Below are positions 43,393 to 54,388 of a stretch of 64,000 nt of DNA, piece by piece. This DNA comes from Notoacmeibacter ruber (GTDB lineage Bacteria; Pseudomonadota; Alphaproteobacteria; Rhizobiales; Rhizobiaceae). Below the pieces are notes generated by a model. That model was not told the origin of the DNA. It made no database searches and saw only the letters and a program-made list of their open reading frames with translations. Numbering within the stretch: position 1 is the first letter of the stretch; each line of letters starts with the position of its first letter. The stretch spans positions 992,001-1,056,000 of the forward strand of contig NZ_RCWN01000001.1 in assembly GCF_003668555.1 (NCBI RefSeq). The letters are read 5' to 3'. The position numbers and the translations under genes were made by a program.

Positions 43393-44277
43393 ATGGCTCT
43401 TCGCAGCATGACGGGGTTTGGGTCGGCGGAGGGCCTTGTCGCTGACCGCTCCCTGCGCTTCGAGCTGAAGTCGGTGAACGGACGCGGCCTCGATGTCCGG
43501 CTGCGTATGCCCTCCGGGCTCGATCATCTGGGACCGAAGATACGGGATGCTGCTCGCAAGTGGTTCGCCCGTGGCACGCTGCATGTCGGCTGCACCCTCT
43601 CCGAGGTATCTGGCGGTGTCAGCATAAACCGGGAGGTCCTCGCACGCTTTTCCGAGGAAGCTCGAAGACTTGAGCAGGAGGGGTTCGCTCCTGCGCGCGC
43701 CGATGGCTTGCTGGCGCTGCGCGGCGTCATCGATACGGCGGATACGTCACTTTCCGCCGACGATGAGGCACGGCAGCAGATCGATACGGCCAGTCTGGCG
43801 CTCTTTGAAAAAGCGCTGACCGCGCTGAGCAAGGCACGCATTGAGGAGGGCCTGCGACTTCAGTCCGTCATCTCCCGCCAGGTCGGCCAGATAGCCGAAC
43901 TTGCTGCCAAAGCGGACGAGGACCCTTCGCGCCGGCCAGAGGCCATTGCAGAGCGGTTGAAGGCTCAGGTCGAAACCCTGCTTGGAACGTCAGCGGCTCT
44001 GGATTCGGCGCGTCTGCATGCCGAGGCGGCGCTCCTTGCGACCCGCGCTGATATTCGCGAAGAGCTCGACAGGATATTTGCGCACTGCGATGCGGTTGCC
44101 GAGCTTTTCGAGGCAGAGGAGCCGGTCGGTCGTCGGCTGGATTTTCTGGCGCAGGAACTGGGTCGCGAATCGAACACTCTGTGTGCAAAAGCAAATTCCG
44201 CTGCGTTGACCGCTATCGGGTTGGACATGAAGGTGGTTGTCGACCAGCTTCGCGAGCAAGTGCAGAACGTGGAATGA
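43393..44277 (+). CDS. yicC: YicC family RNase-like protein
   Basis: A 294-residue member of the YicC/RloC endoribonuclease family: MTGFGSAEG at the start, the [17 protein letters not shown] block and the C-terminal [21 protein letters not shown]. coli YicC has been tied to turnover of small RNAs. It starts three bases after mltG and precedes gmk, the same pairing as in many proteobacteria. Confidence 0.92.
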   Translation: MALRSMTGFGSAEGLVADRSLRFELKSVNGRGLDVRLRMPSGLDHLGPKIRDAARKWFARGTLHVGCTLSEVSGGVSINREVLARFSEEARRLEQEGFAPARADGLLALRGVIDTADTSLSADDEARQQIDTASLALFEKALTALSKARIEEGLRLQSVISRQVGQIAELAAKADEDPSRRPEAIAERLKAQVETLLGTSAALDSARLHAEAALLATRADIREELDRIFAHCDAVAELFEAEEPVGRRLDFLAQELGRESNTLCAKANSAALTAIGLDMKVVVDQLREQVQNVE

Positions 44278-44323
44278 GTCCGTCGGCATGAGTGCGGGGA
44301 CTATGGTCGCAAGGAACGGTAAG

Positions 44324-44995
44324 ATGGATAATGTTACGCGGCACACAACGGAGGCGGAGCGTTTTTCCATCGCGCGCCGCGGGCTGATGCTGGTTCTGTC
44401 CTCGCCCTCCGGCGCAGGCAAGTCGACGATCGCTCGCAACCTTTTGGAAAACGATCCAGCGTTCTGCCTTTCAGTCTCGGTCACGACCCGCACGCGCCGC
44501 TCGAGCGAGATTGACGGTCAGCACTACCATTTCCGCTCCGTTCGCGACTTCGAAGTCATGCGCGACCGCGACGAATTGCTGGAGTGGGCCGAAGTACACG
44601 GTAATTTTTACGGCACCCCGCGGGCGCAGGCCGAAGAGGCCATCACCAACGGTCAGGACATGCTGTTCGACATCGACTGGCAGGGCGCCCAGCAGATGAA
44701 GCAGACGGTTGGCGCCGACATGGTGTCGATCTTTATCCTGCCGCCCTCGATCGGCGAACTCAATGCACGCCTGAAGCGGCGTGCCGAGGACAGCGATGCC
44801 GTGATCGAAACGCGTTTGAAGAATGCGCGCGCGGAAATCGCCCATTGGCGCGAATACGATTATATCGTGATCAATGACGACTTGGACAACGCCTTCCGTG
44901 AAGTGAAGTCGATCATTGCGGCGGAGAGGTTGCGGCGCGACCGTCGGCCGGGCCTTTTCGACTTCATTTCCGATATGCTCGAGGAAGACGTCTAA
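44324..44995 (+). CDS. gmk: Guanylate kinase
   Basis: A 223-residue kinase turning GMP to [12 protein letters not shown] (27-35) is the P-loop; [17 protein letters not shown] and YGTPRAQ bind GMP. ATGs at 44288, 44303 and 44324 are in frame; 44324 is chosen for AAGGAACGG at the right distance. It ends 11 bp from the convergent rsmA gene. Confidence 0.95.
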   Translation: MDNVTRHTTEAERFSIARRGLMLVLSSPSGAGKSTIARNLLENDPAFCLSVSVTTRTRRSSEIDGQHYHFRSVRDFEVMRDRDELLEWAEVHGNFYGTPRAQAEEAITNGQDMLFDIDWQGAQQMKQTVGADMVSIFILPPSIGELNARLKRRAEDSDAVIETRLKNARAEIAHWREYDYIVINDDLDNAFREVKSIIAAERLRRDRRPGLFDFISDMLEEDV

Positions 44996-45006
44996 CTCGC
45001 CTCTTT

Positions 45007-45837
45007 TCAGATCGCGTTGGCGAGGGCCACGAACTCTTCGATGGAGAGAGTTTCCGCGCGGCGCGTGGGGTCGATCCCGACTTTTTCAAGAACGGCTTCG
45101 CCACCCAGCGCCTTCAGCGATTGACGCAACATCTTCCGCCTTTGTCCGAAGGCATTCGACGTCACCCGCTCAAGGCAAGACAGGTCCGCCGCCAGCGGAT
45201 CTGTTTTCGGCTCCAGATGAACAACCGAGGAGGTGACTTTCGGCGGGGGAGAAAACGCATCTCTGGGAACGTCGAAGAGCCTTAGCGCTTCGCATCGCCA
45301 TCCCGTCAGTACCCCGAGCCGTCCATAATGGTTGTCGCCGGTACGGGCGGTTATCCGCTGTGCGACCTCTTTCTGGAACATCAGCGTCAGCGAAGACCAG
45401 AAGGGAGGCCAATCGCCAAGCGTCAACCAGCGGAGCAACAGCTCTGTACCGATATTGTAGGGCAGGTTGGAGACGATCTTCACCGGCTCGCCAACATCTT
45501 CTGCAAGCGCCGGATAGTCGATCGTCAAGGCATCGCCACTGACAATGTCGAGCCGACCGGGATAGGCGTTGCCAATCTCCTCGAGGGCCGCGACACATCG
45601 CTCGTCCCGCTCGATGGCGATCACTTTGGCCGCTCCTTCCGCCAGAAGCGCCCGTGTCAGACCGCCGGGCCCCGGACCCACCTCTATCACGGTACGGTTC
45701 TTCAGCTGACCCGAGGAGCGGGCGATCTTGCTGGTGAGGTTGAGATCGAAAAGGAAATTCTGACCAAGCGATTTCTTTGCCGCAATGCGGTGCCGTTCGA
45801 CGACCTCGCGCAAAGGCGGGAGATGGTCAATCGTCAT
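45007..45837 (-). CDS. rsmA: 16S rRNA dimethyladenosine transferase
   Basis: A 276-residue KsgA-type methyltransferase that dimethylates two adjacent adenines in helix 45 of 16S r[14 protein letters not shown], the SAM loop [10 protein letters not shown] (about 52-61) and the catalytic NLPYN (124-128) are present. Its ATG overlaps the pdxA stop (ATGA). Last gene of the lpt-surA-pdxA operon. Confidence 0.96.
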   Translation of the reverse strand: MTIDHLPPLREVVERHRIAAKKSLGQNFLFDLNLTSKIARSSGQLKNRTVIEVGPGPGGLTRALLAEGAAKVIAIERDERCVAALEEIGNAYPGRLDIVSGDALTIDYPALAEDVGEPVKIVSNLPYNIGTELLLRWLTLGDWPPFWSSLTLMFQKEVAQRITARTGDNHYGRLGVLTGWRCEALRLFDVPRDAFSPPPKVTSSVVHLEPKTDPLAADLSCLERVTSNAFGQRRKMLRQSLKALGGEAVLEKVGIDPTRRAETLSIEEFVALANAI

Positions 45838-46850
45838 GACGAGAAGGAACCGGATGCCATATCGGCGGCCATCTTCAGGGCCGCAACGACGCTGTCTTCA
45901 CGCGCTATTCCCTTGCCGGCAATATCGAAGGCAGTCCCGTGGTCCGGCGATGTCCGGATAAAGGGCAGGCCGAGAGTGACATTCACCGTCTCGTCGAAAG
46001 CCAACGCCTTGGCGGCGATCAGGGCTTGATCGTGATACATGCAGACAGCGACATCGTAGCCGGCTCGAGCCCTCTCGTGAAACATGGTGTCTGCGGGCAG
46101 GGGACCGGCAATCTCCATGCCTTCCTGACGCAGACGCGCCAGGACCGGTTCGATCAGTTCAATCTCTTCGCGGCCCATCTTGCCGCTTTCTCCGGCGTGC
46201 GGGTTGAGACCGGAGACGGCGATGCGCGGTTTCGGTATGCCGAAGCGGGTCTGCAAATCCTGGTGCGTGATGCGGAGAGTCTCTTCAAGCAATTCGCCTG
46301 TCAGAAGGCCCGGTACCGCTGAAATCGGGACATGAATGGTCACCGGCACAGCTTTCAAACCAGGACCGGCGAGCATCATGACAGGTGTCGCGGCATGACC
46401 GGTCTGCTTCTCAGCTAGAGCTCCGAGATATTCTGTATGACCTGGAAAGGCGAACCCGGCTTCGTAGAGAGGGGCTTTCGCGATAGGGAGCGTGACAAGC
46501 GCCGAGGCTTCGCCCGATAGGGCCGCGTCGACGCCACGGTCGATCGACTCGATAATGCCAGCGGCATGAGCGATCAGTGGCTCTCTTGGGCAATCGTCGA
46601 ACCGCGCCTTCAAGGCCATGACGGGCAGGGCATCGGGAAAGATGGAGGCGGTCTCGGACCACTCGCTAAAGCCCCGCATGGGAACGGCCAGCCCCATTCT
46701 GCTCGCCCGCGCGTCCAGAAAGTCGGGGTCGCAAAGGATGGCGAACGGCGGAAGCCCCAGCTTCTCGCGCCGCATATAGGCGCGAAAAAGCAATTCGGGG
46801 CCGATACCGGAAGGGTCGCCGCAGGAGACGGCGAGGGGGCGTTCGATCAT
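45834..46850 (-). CDS. pdxA: 4-hydroxythreonine-4-phosphate dehydrogenase
   Basis: A 338-residue enzyme of vitamin B6 synthesis. [12 protein letters not shown] (9-20), [21 protein letters not shown] and [12 protein letters not shown] hold the three metal-binding histidines and substrate contacts. It begins 19 bases after the surA-like gene. The surA-pdxA-rsmA order also occurs in E. coli. Confidence 0.96.
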   Translation of the reverse strand: MIERPLAVSCGDPSGIGPELLFRAYMRREKLGLPPFAILCDPDFLDARASRMGLAVPMRGFSEWSETASIFPDALPVMALKARFDDCPREPLIAHAAGIIESIDRGVDAALSGEASALVTLPIAKAPLYEAGFAFPGHTEYLGALAEKQTGHAATPVMMLAGPGLKAVPVTIHVPISAVPGLLTGELLEETLRITHQDLQTRFGIPKPRIAVSGLNPHAGESGKMGREEIELIEPVLARLRQEGMEIAGPLPADTMFHERARAGYDVAVCMYHDQALIAAKALAFDETVNVTLGLPFIRTSPDHGTAFDIAGKGIAREDSVVAALKMAADMASGSFSS

Positions 46851-46869
46851 CTTTCAGGCTTCTGACGGG

Positions 46870-47796
46870 TCACTTGCGCTGAATTTCAGCCTTCTCGCGC
46901 AAGTCGGACAGAAACTTTTCCTGCGCCTCCTTGCCGCTTCCATTGCCATTTTCTTCCGCGCTCCAGACCATTTCGGCAGCCCGATCATCGGAAACGGAGC
47001 GCGTGCGGCAGACGGCAAGAAACTCCGCACCCTTTTCGGTCTGTCGAACCTGGGTGGTCTGTCCTTCACTCAAACCCTTGACCATAGGCGCCCATTCGCT
47101 GGGGAGTTCAGGTTCAAGGCTACGGCCGAGGTCGCGAACGGTAACGTCGAGCAGGCCCTTGGCGAACTCGCGGCTGTTGTCGCAACTCTGGAAGCGTTGG
47201 CGCATCGCCTGAGCCTCTTTCGTACGCGCTGCCAGCCGACTGCTGCGCTCTGCGGCAGGCACCACGAAGATCACCTGCTGAAGGATGTATTCCGTCGCCG
47301 TCGGCTTGTCGCCGCCCCGCGCCAGAATCTGCTTCGTGATGTCATTCTCTTCCTTGTTCTCGGCGCGAAGACGGGCCCGGACATATTTGCCCCAGCCCAT
47401 CTGCGTTTCGATGAAGTCCTTATAATGCCTGGCCGTCACGCCAGCCTGGCCGAGAACCTGGGTGAGCTGCGCAGGAGTGAGTTTGTTGCTCTTGGCAAAG
47501 CGGGCGAAATAGGCATCCACCTCGGCGTCGGGAACACTGATGCCGGCGGACTGAAACGCCGAGCGCTTGAGTGCGTCTTCAATCAACTCGTCCTGGGCCT
47601 GCTGGCCCAGATTGCCACTCTTGCGCTGAAGCCGAAGGAAGGCTGTGCGCTTGGCGATGTCGTAGCTGGTGATCGGCACCTTGTTGACGACGATCTTGAT
47701 CTCGCTGGCGGTCGCCGGCTGCAATGCGATTGGAGAAAGCAGGCCCGCGGCGAAACTGAGCGCGATTGCTGCGGCTAGTCTTTGATAGCGAAACAT
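46870..47796 (-). CDS. SurA-like periplasmic chaperone/peptidyl-prolyl isomerase
   Basis: A 308-residue secreted protein: signal peptide (about 1-30), then a SurA N-terminal chaperone domain (VVNKVPITSYDIAKR onward). After about residue 170 the PPIase-like region is short and diverged, with just one weak domain where E. coli SurA has two. It would help outer-membrane proteins fold, possibly the LptD encoded upstream. GGAG precedes the ATG at 47796; the frame opens further upstream without support. Confidence 0.82.
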   Translation of the reverse strand: MFRYQRLAAAIALSFAAGLLSPIALQPATASEIKIVVNKVPITSYDIAKRTAFLRLQRKSGNLGQQAQDELIEDALKRSAFQSAGISVPDAEVDAYFARFAKSNKLTPAQLTQVLGQAGVTARHYKDFIETQMGWGKYVRARLRAENKEENDITKQILARGGDKPTATEYILQQVIFVVPAAERSSRLAARTKEAQAMRQRFQSCDNSREFAKGLLDVTVRDLGRSLEPELPSEWAPMVKGLSEGQTTQVRQTEKGAEFLAVCRTRSVSDDRAAEMVWSAEENGNGSGKEAQEKFLSDLREKAEIQRK

Positions 47797-47906
47797 TATG
47801 GCTCCGACCGTTTTCGTCTGGGCTTTCAATTGTGAATATGTGGCTTCGAGCAGCGCACCGATGCGCAACTTATACGGCAAAAGCGTGACGCCGGGGAGCC
47901 TGAGGC

Positions 47907-50297
47907 TTACTGATCGAAGCTCGGACGGGCATCTTCGCCGATATCGACCAAGGTCCGGAACGACATGAAAACCTTGAAGTCGTGGCTGATTTCCGAGCTA
48001 TCGTTACGGCTCATGGAGTAGCCGCCGGCGAAGGTGTAGCAGCTATCCTCATAGGCGAGGCCGGTTGTCGTCGTCGAAATATACTCCTGATCGAAATTGT
48101 AGGCCGCTTTGGCAAAAGCGGTCCAATGTTCCGCGAACTTGAGCGAACCGGCGACACTGCCTTCCTCGTTTCGCTCATATAATCCGTAGCCAGGCTGGCC
48201 TTCGACCGAACTGTACCCGACGCCAAGGCTCCATTTGTCGGAAACGTAAGAGAGGCGCGCCGCCAGGCGATCCGGATTGCCATCATCCTTGCTGATGCGC
48301 GTGTCGAAACTCGCCTGCAGACCGCCGGGGGTATTGATCCCGAACTGAGCCACGACGTCCGACACATCGTCTTCCAGTCCGGAGAACATGCCGGTCTTGA
48401 CGATATCGGGATCGGCGAAGGGGTTTTCGCCCGCCAAATGATAGGACTGGCCGACGAGGGCATTCGCTCGCCAGCCATTATCGAAGGTGCCGACATAACG
48501 AAGACCGACATTGGCGCGCGTACCGCCCTCCATCCGATCCATTCCGCTGAACTTGTCGATGTCGAAAAGATTGGCGGCAGTGAATGTCAGCGCCTGTGCA
48601 TCTTCGTTCGGAAGGCCGAACGTCTCCTGATACGGCGCGTCTGGACGCGCAATGATCTGACCGATCGGCTCGATCACATGCGAAGAACCGGCGGCGGAGA
48701 ACAGGAACGGGTAACTCACCTGCACCGCGGCTGTCGCCATGCCGCGTGCGGCAAGTTCGCGCTCATCGTAGCTCGTGCCTTGATTGGCAGCCAGTGTGGC
48801 GAGCGCCGCATCCGTTTCGTCGTAAAAATCGGTTTCGATCACGTCGACGCGGCCCGACAGTAGGGGAGTGACCACGAGCCCGTTATCGGTGATCAACTGT
48901 CGACGCCATGTGCTTTCCGCGGTCAACCGGCTGGAAAGCCCTTCAGGCCCTGGTACTCCGATCAGTTCGGTCCCGGCCTGATTGTCATATGTGCGCAGGC
49001 GCTGGCGATAAATCGTTCGCGTGTTGACGCGTGTGCGCAGTTCGCCGCCGGCAATGTCCTCGTCTACCCGGCGATAATCCGCGCTGGGCAGGAACCATGG
49101 CTGGGAGCGGTGCCGCGCAGAGATCTCGTCATCCGTGACCGATTCCTGGACCTGAAACCGACCTGCACGCAGGTCCAGCCAGTTGCGATCGTTGCTGCCC
49201 TGCAGCCAGACCTCGGAAACCCGTTCGGACTGGGTGTAATTCTCGATATCGTAGAGTTTGGCGAAATTCTTGTCGCTCTCCGCCAGAACGTTCCAGCCGA
49301 ATATGAAGTTCTTGTTGATGGTGAACTGACCACGGGTGCCCACCATGCCGCGCAGTGTCTTGCCATTGCTGACATTCGTTTCGCCGAAACCGTCAGGGTC
49401 CAGCTGATAAATGCCGGCTGCGCTTATGGATGCATATCCATTGGCAAAACGACGCGCATAGAAACCGGAAAGCAGCAGGCCCTGTTTGCTGTAGACGACG
49501 GGTCGGAAAATCGCTTCCGACGAAGGCGAGAGAGCAAAATAATAGGGCGTGCCGAAATAGTAGCCGAGATTGCTTGATCTGCCGAAGGTCGGAAAGAGAA
49601 AGCCGCTCTTCCGCTTGACGGTCGGATCGTCGATGGTGAAGCCACCGACCCGAAACAGCGGAACGCCGAGAAATTCAAATGTCGGGTCGTCGAAGGTAAC
49701 GGTCTTCGCTTCCCCATCCCAGATGACCCGCCGGCTCTTGATACGCCAGATCGGCGACTTGTCGGGGTTCTCTTCGCATGGCTCGCAGGCGGTATAGACT
49801 GCTGAATTGAAGATCGTGACGTCGCCGGGCTGGCGAACCGCGCTCTGGGCGCCGAAAAAGGTGCGATTGGGTGTCGTAACACGCAGAGCGTTCACGAATC
49901 CGTTGGCGAAGTCGTCCGTGATATCGAGGACGGCGGCATTGATGATCGTGCCGCCGGGCTGAACAAGCTCCACATTGCCGACAGCCTGGAGCTTCCGGCC
50001 CTTTTGATCGTAGGTCACGCGGTCGGCAACAAGTGAGTTGCCCTGGTAATAGATGCGGACGGCGCCGTAGACGGTCACCGTTCCCCCATCGATGTCATAT
50101 TCCAGTGTCTGCGCTTCGATCAGCATCCGCTCGGGGTCGGGCGCGCCGAGCGCAGAGGCCAGATTGACATCGGAGGCTGGAGGTGGCGCAGCCGGAGCGG
50201 CCGACGCCGTATGGACCGGCATCGTGAGCGCGCTCGTCAACAGCAGCGCGGTCAGGCCCCGCACTGTCGACAGCGTCTTGCTACGCCAGCCCCTCAC
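47907..50297 (-). CDS. lptD: LPS-assembly protein LptD
   Basis: A 796-residue outer-membrane protein that inserts lipopolysaccharide into the outer leaflet. A signal peptide (about 1-33), a periplasmic OstA jelly-roll (about 60-165), then a large beta barrel ending in an aromatic-rich strand. CEPCEENP holds the Cys pair for disulfides. The start is GTG directly after the lptG stop (TGAGTG), with a full AAGGAGG eight bases upstream. Confidence 0.93.
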   Translation of the reverse strand: MRGWRSKTLSTVRGLTALLLTSALTMPVHTASAAPAAPPPASDVNLASALGAPDPERMLIEAQTLEYDIDGGTVTVYGAVRIYYQGNSLVADRVTYDQKGRKLQAVGNVELVQPGGTIINAAVLDITDDFANGFVNALRVTTPNRTFFGAQSAVRQPGDVTIFNSAVYTACEPCEENPDKSPIWRIKSRRVIWDGEAKTVTFDDPTFEFLGVPLFRVGGFTIDDPTVKRKSGFLFPTFGRSSNLGYYFGTPYYFALSPSSEAIFRPVVYSKQGLLLSGFYARRFANGYASISAAGIYQLDPDGFGETNVSNGKTLRGMVGTRGQFTINKNFIFGWNVLAESDKNFAKLYDIENYTQSERVSEVWLQGSNDRNWLDLRAGRFQVQESVTDDEISARHRSQPWFLPSADYRRVDEDIAGGELRTRVNTRTIYRQRLRTYDNQAGTELIGVPGPEGLSSRLTAESTWRRQLITDNGLVVTPLLSGRVDVIETDFYDETDAALATLAANQGTSYDERELAARGMATAAVQVSYPFLFSAAGSSHVIEPIGQIIARPDAPYQETFGLPNEDAQALTFTAANLFDIDKFSGMDRMEGGTRANVGLRYVGTFDNGWRANALVGQSYHLAGENPFADPDIVKTGMFSGLEDDVSDVVAQFGINTPGGLQASFDTRISKDDGNPDRLAARLSYVSDKWSLGVGYSSVEGQPGYGLYERNEEGSVAGSLKFAEHWTAFAKAAYNFDQEYISTTTTGLAYEDSCYTFAGGYSMSRNDSSEISHDFKVFMSFRTLVDIGEDARPSFDQ

Positions 50298-51374
50298 TCA
50301 GCCATCCTCCTTCTGTATCAGGAAGGCAGTTCCCAGAAGCCCCGCCACCAGAATCGGCACCCACACCGCGATGGCAGGCGAAATAAGCCCCGCACTGCCG
50401 AACCCTTCCGACAGCATCGAAAGGACATAAAGCAGAAAGCCTGCTGCGACGCCACCGGCGATTGCCCGCAAAACCGGCCCCGTGCGCTCGAATTTTACTG
50501 CGACTGTTGCAGCAAAGATAACCATCACGATCAGCGTGAAGGGCTTGGCGAGCAACTGGTGCATTCTTGTACGCAACGGCGCGATACTGGCGCCGCGCGC
50601 TGTCGCATCGCTTTCGGCGGCCGGTATGTCGGTGATTGCAAGGCGTCTCGGATCGACTTCACGGGGCTTTAGCCGATCCGCCGTGATCTGTGTCGGCAGG
50701 TCTAGCGTCTCGCGTCGCAGAACCCGTTCCCCGATCGGACGCTCGATCACGTCACTGAGGCTCATTTCATCCTCGGACAGGATGGCGTGATCGGCATCGA
50801 TTCGCCGTGATACCCGGCCGTCTGTCCCAACTTCGAGAATCGTAACCCCATAGATCGCGTCTGGAGCGCTCCCCTCGACCGTGCCGCCGATGATCCGGAC
50901 TCCGTCATCATCGCGCTCCCGCAACCATAGCGTGCGCCTTTCACCGATCGACGCACTTTTCTGCCCGGTCGCCATTGCAATCCATTCCGTGGAATAGGTG
51001 GCGAGAGGACCGATGAAAAGGACCGTCACGACCCCGACGAAAAACGCACCGGCGATGGCAGGAGAGACGAATTGCCAGACGCTCATTCCACCGGCTCGGG
51101 CCACCACCAGCTCGAGGCGGCTGTTGAGGGCAGAGAAATGCATGACAGCCGCCAGCAACACCACAAAGGGAATGATATCCGAGACAAGCTGAAGGATTCG
51201 GTTGCCCGTGATGCCGACGAGCACAGCGGTCGTCACGCTTTCGCGGTCACGATACCGGTCGGCAACCTCCACGAAGTCGACGATGAAGGCGAGGGCCAGC
51301 GCAATGACCGCAAGGACGGCCACGTTCTTCAGGAAATGTCTGAACAGATAGCGCTGAAGCAAAAGGGTTTTCAT
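50298..51374 (-). CDS. lptG: LPS export permease LptG
   Basis: A 358-residue inner-membrane protein with three spans at each end and a periplasmic jelly-roll between (about 130-270), the LptF/LptG layout. With LptF it extracts LPS from the inner membrane, powered by LptB (not in this window). The start at 51374 overlaps the lptF stop (ATGA) and gives MKTLLLQRYLFRHFLKN; the frame upstream is lptF read in another frame. Confidence 0.93.
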   Translation of the reverse strand: MKTLLLQRYLFRHFLKNVAVLAVIALALAFIVDFVEVADRYRDRESVTTAVLVGITGNRILQLVSDIIPFVVLLAAVMHFSALNSRLELVVARAGGMSVWQFVSPAIAGAFFVGVVTVLFIGPLATYSTEWIAMATGQKSASIGERRTLWLRERDDDGVRIIGGTVEGSAPDAIYGVTILEVGTDGRVSRRIDADHAILSEDEMSLSDVIERPIGERVLRRETLDLPTQITADRLKPREVDPRRLAITDIPAAESDATARGASIAPLRTRMHQLLAKPFTLIVMVIFAATVAVKFERTGPVLRAIAGGVAAGFLLYVLSMLSEGFGSAGLISPAIAVWVPILVAGLLGTAFLIQKEDG

Positions 51375-52504
51375 GCGGTCTGTGCTTTTCGGCGCAATCG
51401 GATGCGCGGCAATGTCAGCGCACCGAAGAGGGTTCGTCCGGACATGAACACCCAAAGGAAGAAAATAAGGCCCAGCAGCGGAATAAGATAGATAAGCGGG
51501 ATGATCTCCGGCCTGTCGGTCGCCATGTCCTCCACGGTGAAGCCGGCCCAGCGCAGCCCGAGCGCCAGAAGCAGGGGCGGCACGATGCCGATGCTCGCAT
51601 TACGGTTCGTTCGCGGTTGACCAAGGGCGGCGAGCGTCAGGGCGGCGAAGGTGAAGCAGTAGATCCACGACGTCAGCCGCACATGCAATTCCTTGCGGTA
51701 CGAATCCGGCGTGTTGCGATAGGGTGGAAGGATCGGCTCCATTCCCGCAAGAAGCTTGAACGGCGCCTCCTTGTTTCCGAACGACACTTGCGGCGAATTG
51801 GAACCGGTGAAGTCGTAGAGGCTGATGCCGTAGCGATCGAAATTGATGATGGAGACATAGGAGCTGTCACCGCGATGGATCTGGCCGTTTCGCAGGGAGA
51901 GAATCGGCTCGGCGCGATTCTTGTCGACCACCGCACGGTCGGCGTAGATCAGTGTCGGATCGTCTTCATTACGCCGATCCGCGATCAGGATGGACGTCAA
52001 TTGGCCCGCATCATCGCGAGCGCCGATCTGAATGGTGATGCCTCCGGGAAGTGTCCGGCTGCTGTTTTCCTGCAGGGCGAAAAGAATCAGTTCCGCCTGC
52101 GATTCGGCGATGAGGGTACGGACCTCACGCCAACTGGCCGGTGACACCACGTTCTGAATGTAGAATGCCGCTCCCGCGCAGACCAGCGCGACCAGAAAAA
52201 TCGGTCGCAGCAATTGCCGTCGCCCGCCGCCCGAATTGGCGATGACAGCCAGTTCACTGTCGCGGTTCATTCCCTGGAGGGTGAGCGCGACGGCGATCGC
52301 GAGGGCGAAGGGAAGAGTATCGGGTATCACACCGGGAAGAAGAAGAGACGCGACCTTCAAAAACACAAGGCCGCTGCCATTATCCGTGACGAGTTCCAGA
52401 CGGCCGATCGCCTCCGTCGTCCAGACCACGCCCAGGCTCAACGCCAGCGTGACCAGCACGGTCTTGGCGATCCTGACAGCAATATATCGGTTGAGGATGT
52501 TCAT
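51371..52504 (-). CDS. lptF: LPS export permease LptF
   Basis: A 377-residue partner of LptG with the same layout: three N-terminal spans (RYIAVRIAKTVLVTLALSLG; LPFALAIAVALTLQGM), a periplasmic domain and three C-terminal spans. ATG 52504 gives MNILNRYI, the usual family start; a longer frame upstream lacks support. First gene of the operon, divergent from pepA. Confidence 0.93.
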   Translation of the reverse strand: MNILNRYIAVRIAKTVLVTLALSLGVVWTTEAIGRLELVTDNGSGLVFLKVASLLLPGVIPDTLPFALAIAVALTLQGMNRDSELAVIANSGGGRRQLLRPIFLVALVCAGAAFYIQNVVSPASWREVRTLIAESQAELILFALQENSSRTLPGGITIQIGARDDAGQLTSILIADRRNEDDPTLIYADRAVVDKNRAEPILSLRNGQIHRGDSSYVSIINFDRYGISLYDFTGSNSPQVSFGNKEAPFKLLAGMEPILPPYRNTPDSYRKELHVRLTSWIYCFTFAALTLAALGQPRTNRNASIGIVPPLLLALGLRWAGFTVEDMATDRPEIIPLIYLIPLLGLIFFLWVFMSGRTLFGALTLPRIRLRRKAQTA

Positions 52505-52874
52505 TGGCGGTGGAAGCGTGCTCGTCCTGAAATCGATCGGCTTTTCGCTAATTTGGCGGAAAATGGCAAATGGCACCACAAGAAGCTTGGTTAACGATTT
52601 CAGACGTATTCGACCGGTGCGAGGCCAGCCCCGAAAGGCTCAAACCGGTAATGTCGCAACGACTGCGTCGAGAGCATGTCTGCCACTCTGCCGCTCAAGG
52701 ACATGATTCGGATGGTTGAAATGCGGCCATTGAAACTTTGCCCGCTGACCTGCTCCCTCCTGATCCGCTCGTTGTAGGCTTGGGCAAAACACCATTCCGC
52801 CCTTGCATAAAATTCTGCGCTGACCAGATGATCGGTTCCAAAGAAATCGCCGATCGGAAAGGTCAGTCCCCGCC
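52505..52874. other. Divergent lptF-pepA spacer with an unexplained open frame
   Basis: A 370-base spacer holding the promoters for lptF (minus) and pepA (plus). On the minus strand a frame stays open from inside pepA to a stop at 52600; its last 90 or so residues ([18 protein letters not shown] and so on) have natural protein-like composition. No ATG with a ribosome-binding site exists outside pepA: the best start is a GTG at 52881 that overlaps the pepA start. It may be a gene remnant or chance. Confidence 0.3.
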
Positions 52875-54377
52875 ATGCCACTTCGCCCAGAAATTCGTTT
52901 TGCGCCTTTTTCCACCCCGAAAGAAGGCTGCGTGATTGTTTTGGCGGGCGAGGGCGGCATTTTCTCCGATCAGGTGAAGTCGGCCGATGCTGAAGGAACA
53001 CTCGAAAGGGCGTCGAAAGAGGCCAAGTTCAAAGGTAAGCTTGCCGCGAAACTCGAACTGCTCGTGCCGGCTGGCACAGATTTTTCGCGCCTCGTCGCTT
53101 TGGGCGTGGGGCCCTCCGATAAGCGACAGGAGCATGATTTCATCCGGATTGGCGGCGCAGCCTATGCTGCTCTCAACGCCGGGCAGACGGCGACGGCCAT
53201 TCTGGATGCTCCGGACGGGCCGTGCTCGACAGAGGAAATCGTGCGCTTCGCGATGGGATTCTTCCTCCGTTCCTACAGCTTCGATACATACAAGACCAAA
53301 AAGAAAACGGATGACGAAGACAAGGACGAAGGCGCCGTCAGCCTGACGATCCAGTGCGCCGATCCGGATGCAGCAAGCGCCGTCTGGGATGAACACAAGG
53401 GTGTTGCCGAGGGCGTACTGGCGGCTCGCGAAGTCGTTGACCTGCCGGCCAATGTGTTGGGGCCGGTCGAATTTGCCGAAAAGGCGCAGAAGCTCTCCGA
53501 TCAGGGCGTCGAGGTCGAGATTCTCGGCCAGGAAGAACTGGAAGAGCTCGGCATGGGTGCGCTGCTTGGCGTGTCCCAGGGGTCGGATCGCCCGCCGCGA
53601 CTGGTTGTGATGCGATGGAATGGCGGCGCGGAAGGTGAAAAGCCAATCGCGTTCGTCGGCAAGGGCGTTGTTTTCGACACGGGCGGCATCTCCATCAAGC
53701 CGGCCGGCGGTATGGAGGACATGAAAGGCGACATGGGTGGCGCTGCGGCCGTATTCGGTCTCATGCACGCCCTGTCGGCGCGGAAGGCCAGGAGCAATGT
53801 GGTCGGTGTAATCGGGTTGGTAGAGAATATGCCCGATGGCAAGGCGCAGCGTCCGGGCGACATCGTCACATCGATGAGTGGCCAGACCATTGAGGTGATC
53901 AATACCGATGCCGAAGGCCGCCTCGTCCTCGGAGATGCGCTGCATTATGTGCGCGACCGTTTCGACCCGGCCTTCATGATCGATCTGGCAACATTGACTG
54001 GCGCGGTCATCATCGCGCTCGGCAACGATCATGCCGGGCTGTTTTCCAACGATGACGAACTGGCCGAACGGCTGATGGCGGCCGGCAAGCAGACCAATGA
54101 AAAGGTCTGGCGGCTGCCGCTCGGTGACGCTTACGACAAGCTGATCGACAGCAAGAATGCGGACATGAAGAACACGGGTGGTCGGCCCGCAGGGTCGATC
54201 ACGGCCGCGCAGTTTCTGAAGCGCTTCGTAGGGGAAACTCCATGGGCGCATATCGATGTTGCTGGCACGGCCATGGGATCGCCCAAGAATGAAATTTCGA
54301 GCGGCTGGGCCTCCGGTTTCGGCGTCCGTCTTCTTGATCGCCTGGTGCGCGACCATTACGAGGCGAAACAAGGCTGA
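52875..54377 (+). CDS. pepA: Leucyl aminopeptidase
   Basis: A 500-residue M17 dizinc peptidase that removes N-terminal residues from peptides. [15 protein letters not shown] (262-276) and NTDAEGRL (343-350) carry the metal ligands and catalytic residues; the N-terminal domain is the usual macro-like fold. An acid/Lys-rich insert ([13 protein letters not shown], about 141-153) is unusual and probably surface-exposed. E. coli PepA also binds DNA. Followed 11 bases later by holC, as in E. coli. Confidence 0.95.
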   Translation: MPLRPEIRFAPFSTPKEGCVIVLAGEGGIFSDQVKSADAEGTLERASKEAKFKGKLAAKLELLVPAGTDFSRLVALGVGPSDKRQEHDFIRIGGAAYAALNAGQTATAILDAPDGPCSTEEIVRFAMGFFLRSYSFDTYKTKKKTDDEDKDEGAVSLTIQCADPDAASAVWDEHKGVAEGVLAAREVVDLPANVLGPVEFAEKAQKLSDQGVEVEILGQEELEELGMGALLGVSQGSDRPPRLVVMRWNGGAEGEKPIAFVGKGVVFDTGGISIKPAGGMEDMKGDMGGAAAVFGLMHALSARKARSNVVGVIGLVENMPDGKAQRPGDIVTSMSGQTIEVINTDAEGRLVLGDALHYVRDRFDPAFMIDLATLTGAVIIALGNDHAGLFSNDDELAERLMAAGKQTNEKVWRLPLGDAYDKLIDSKNADMKNTGGRPAGSITAAQFLKRFVGETPWAHIDVAGTAMGSPKNEISSGWASGFGVRLLDRLVRDHYEAKQG

Positions 54378-54388
54378 GAGAACCGGCC

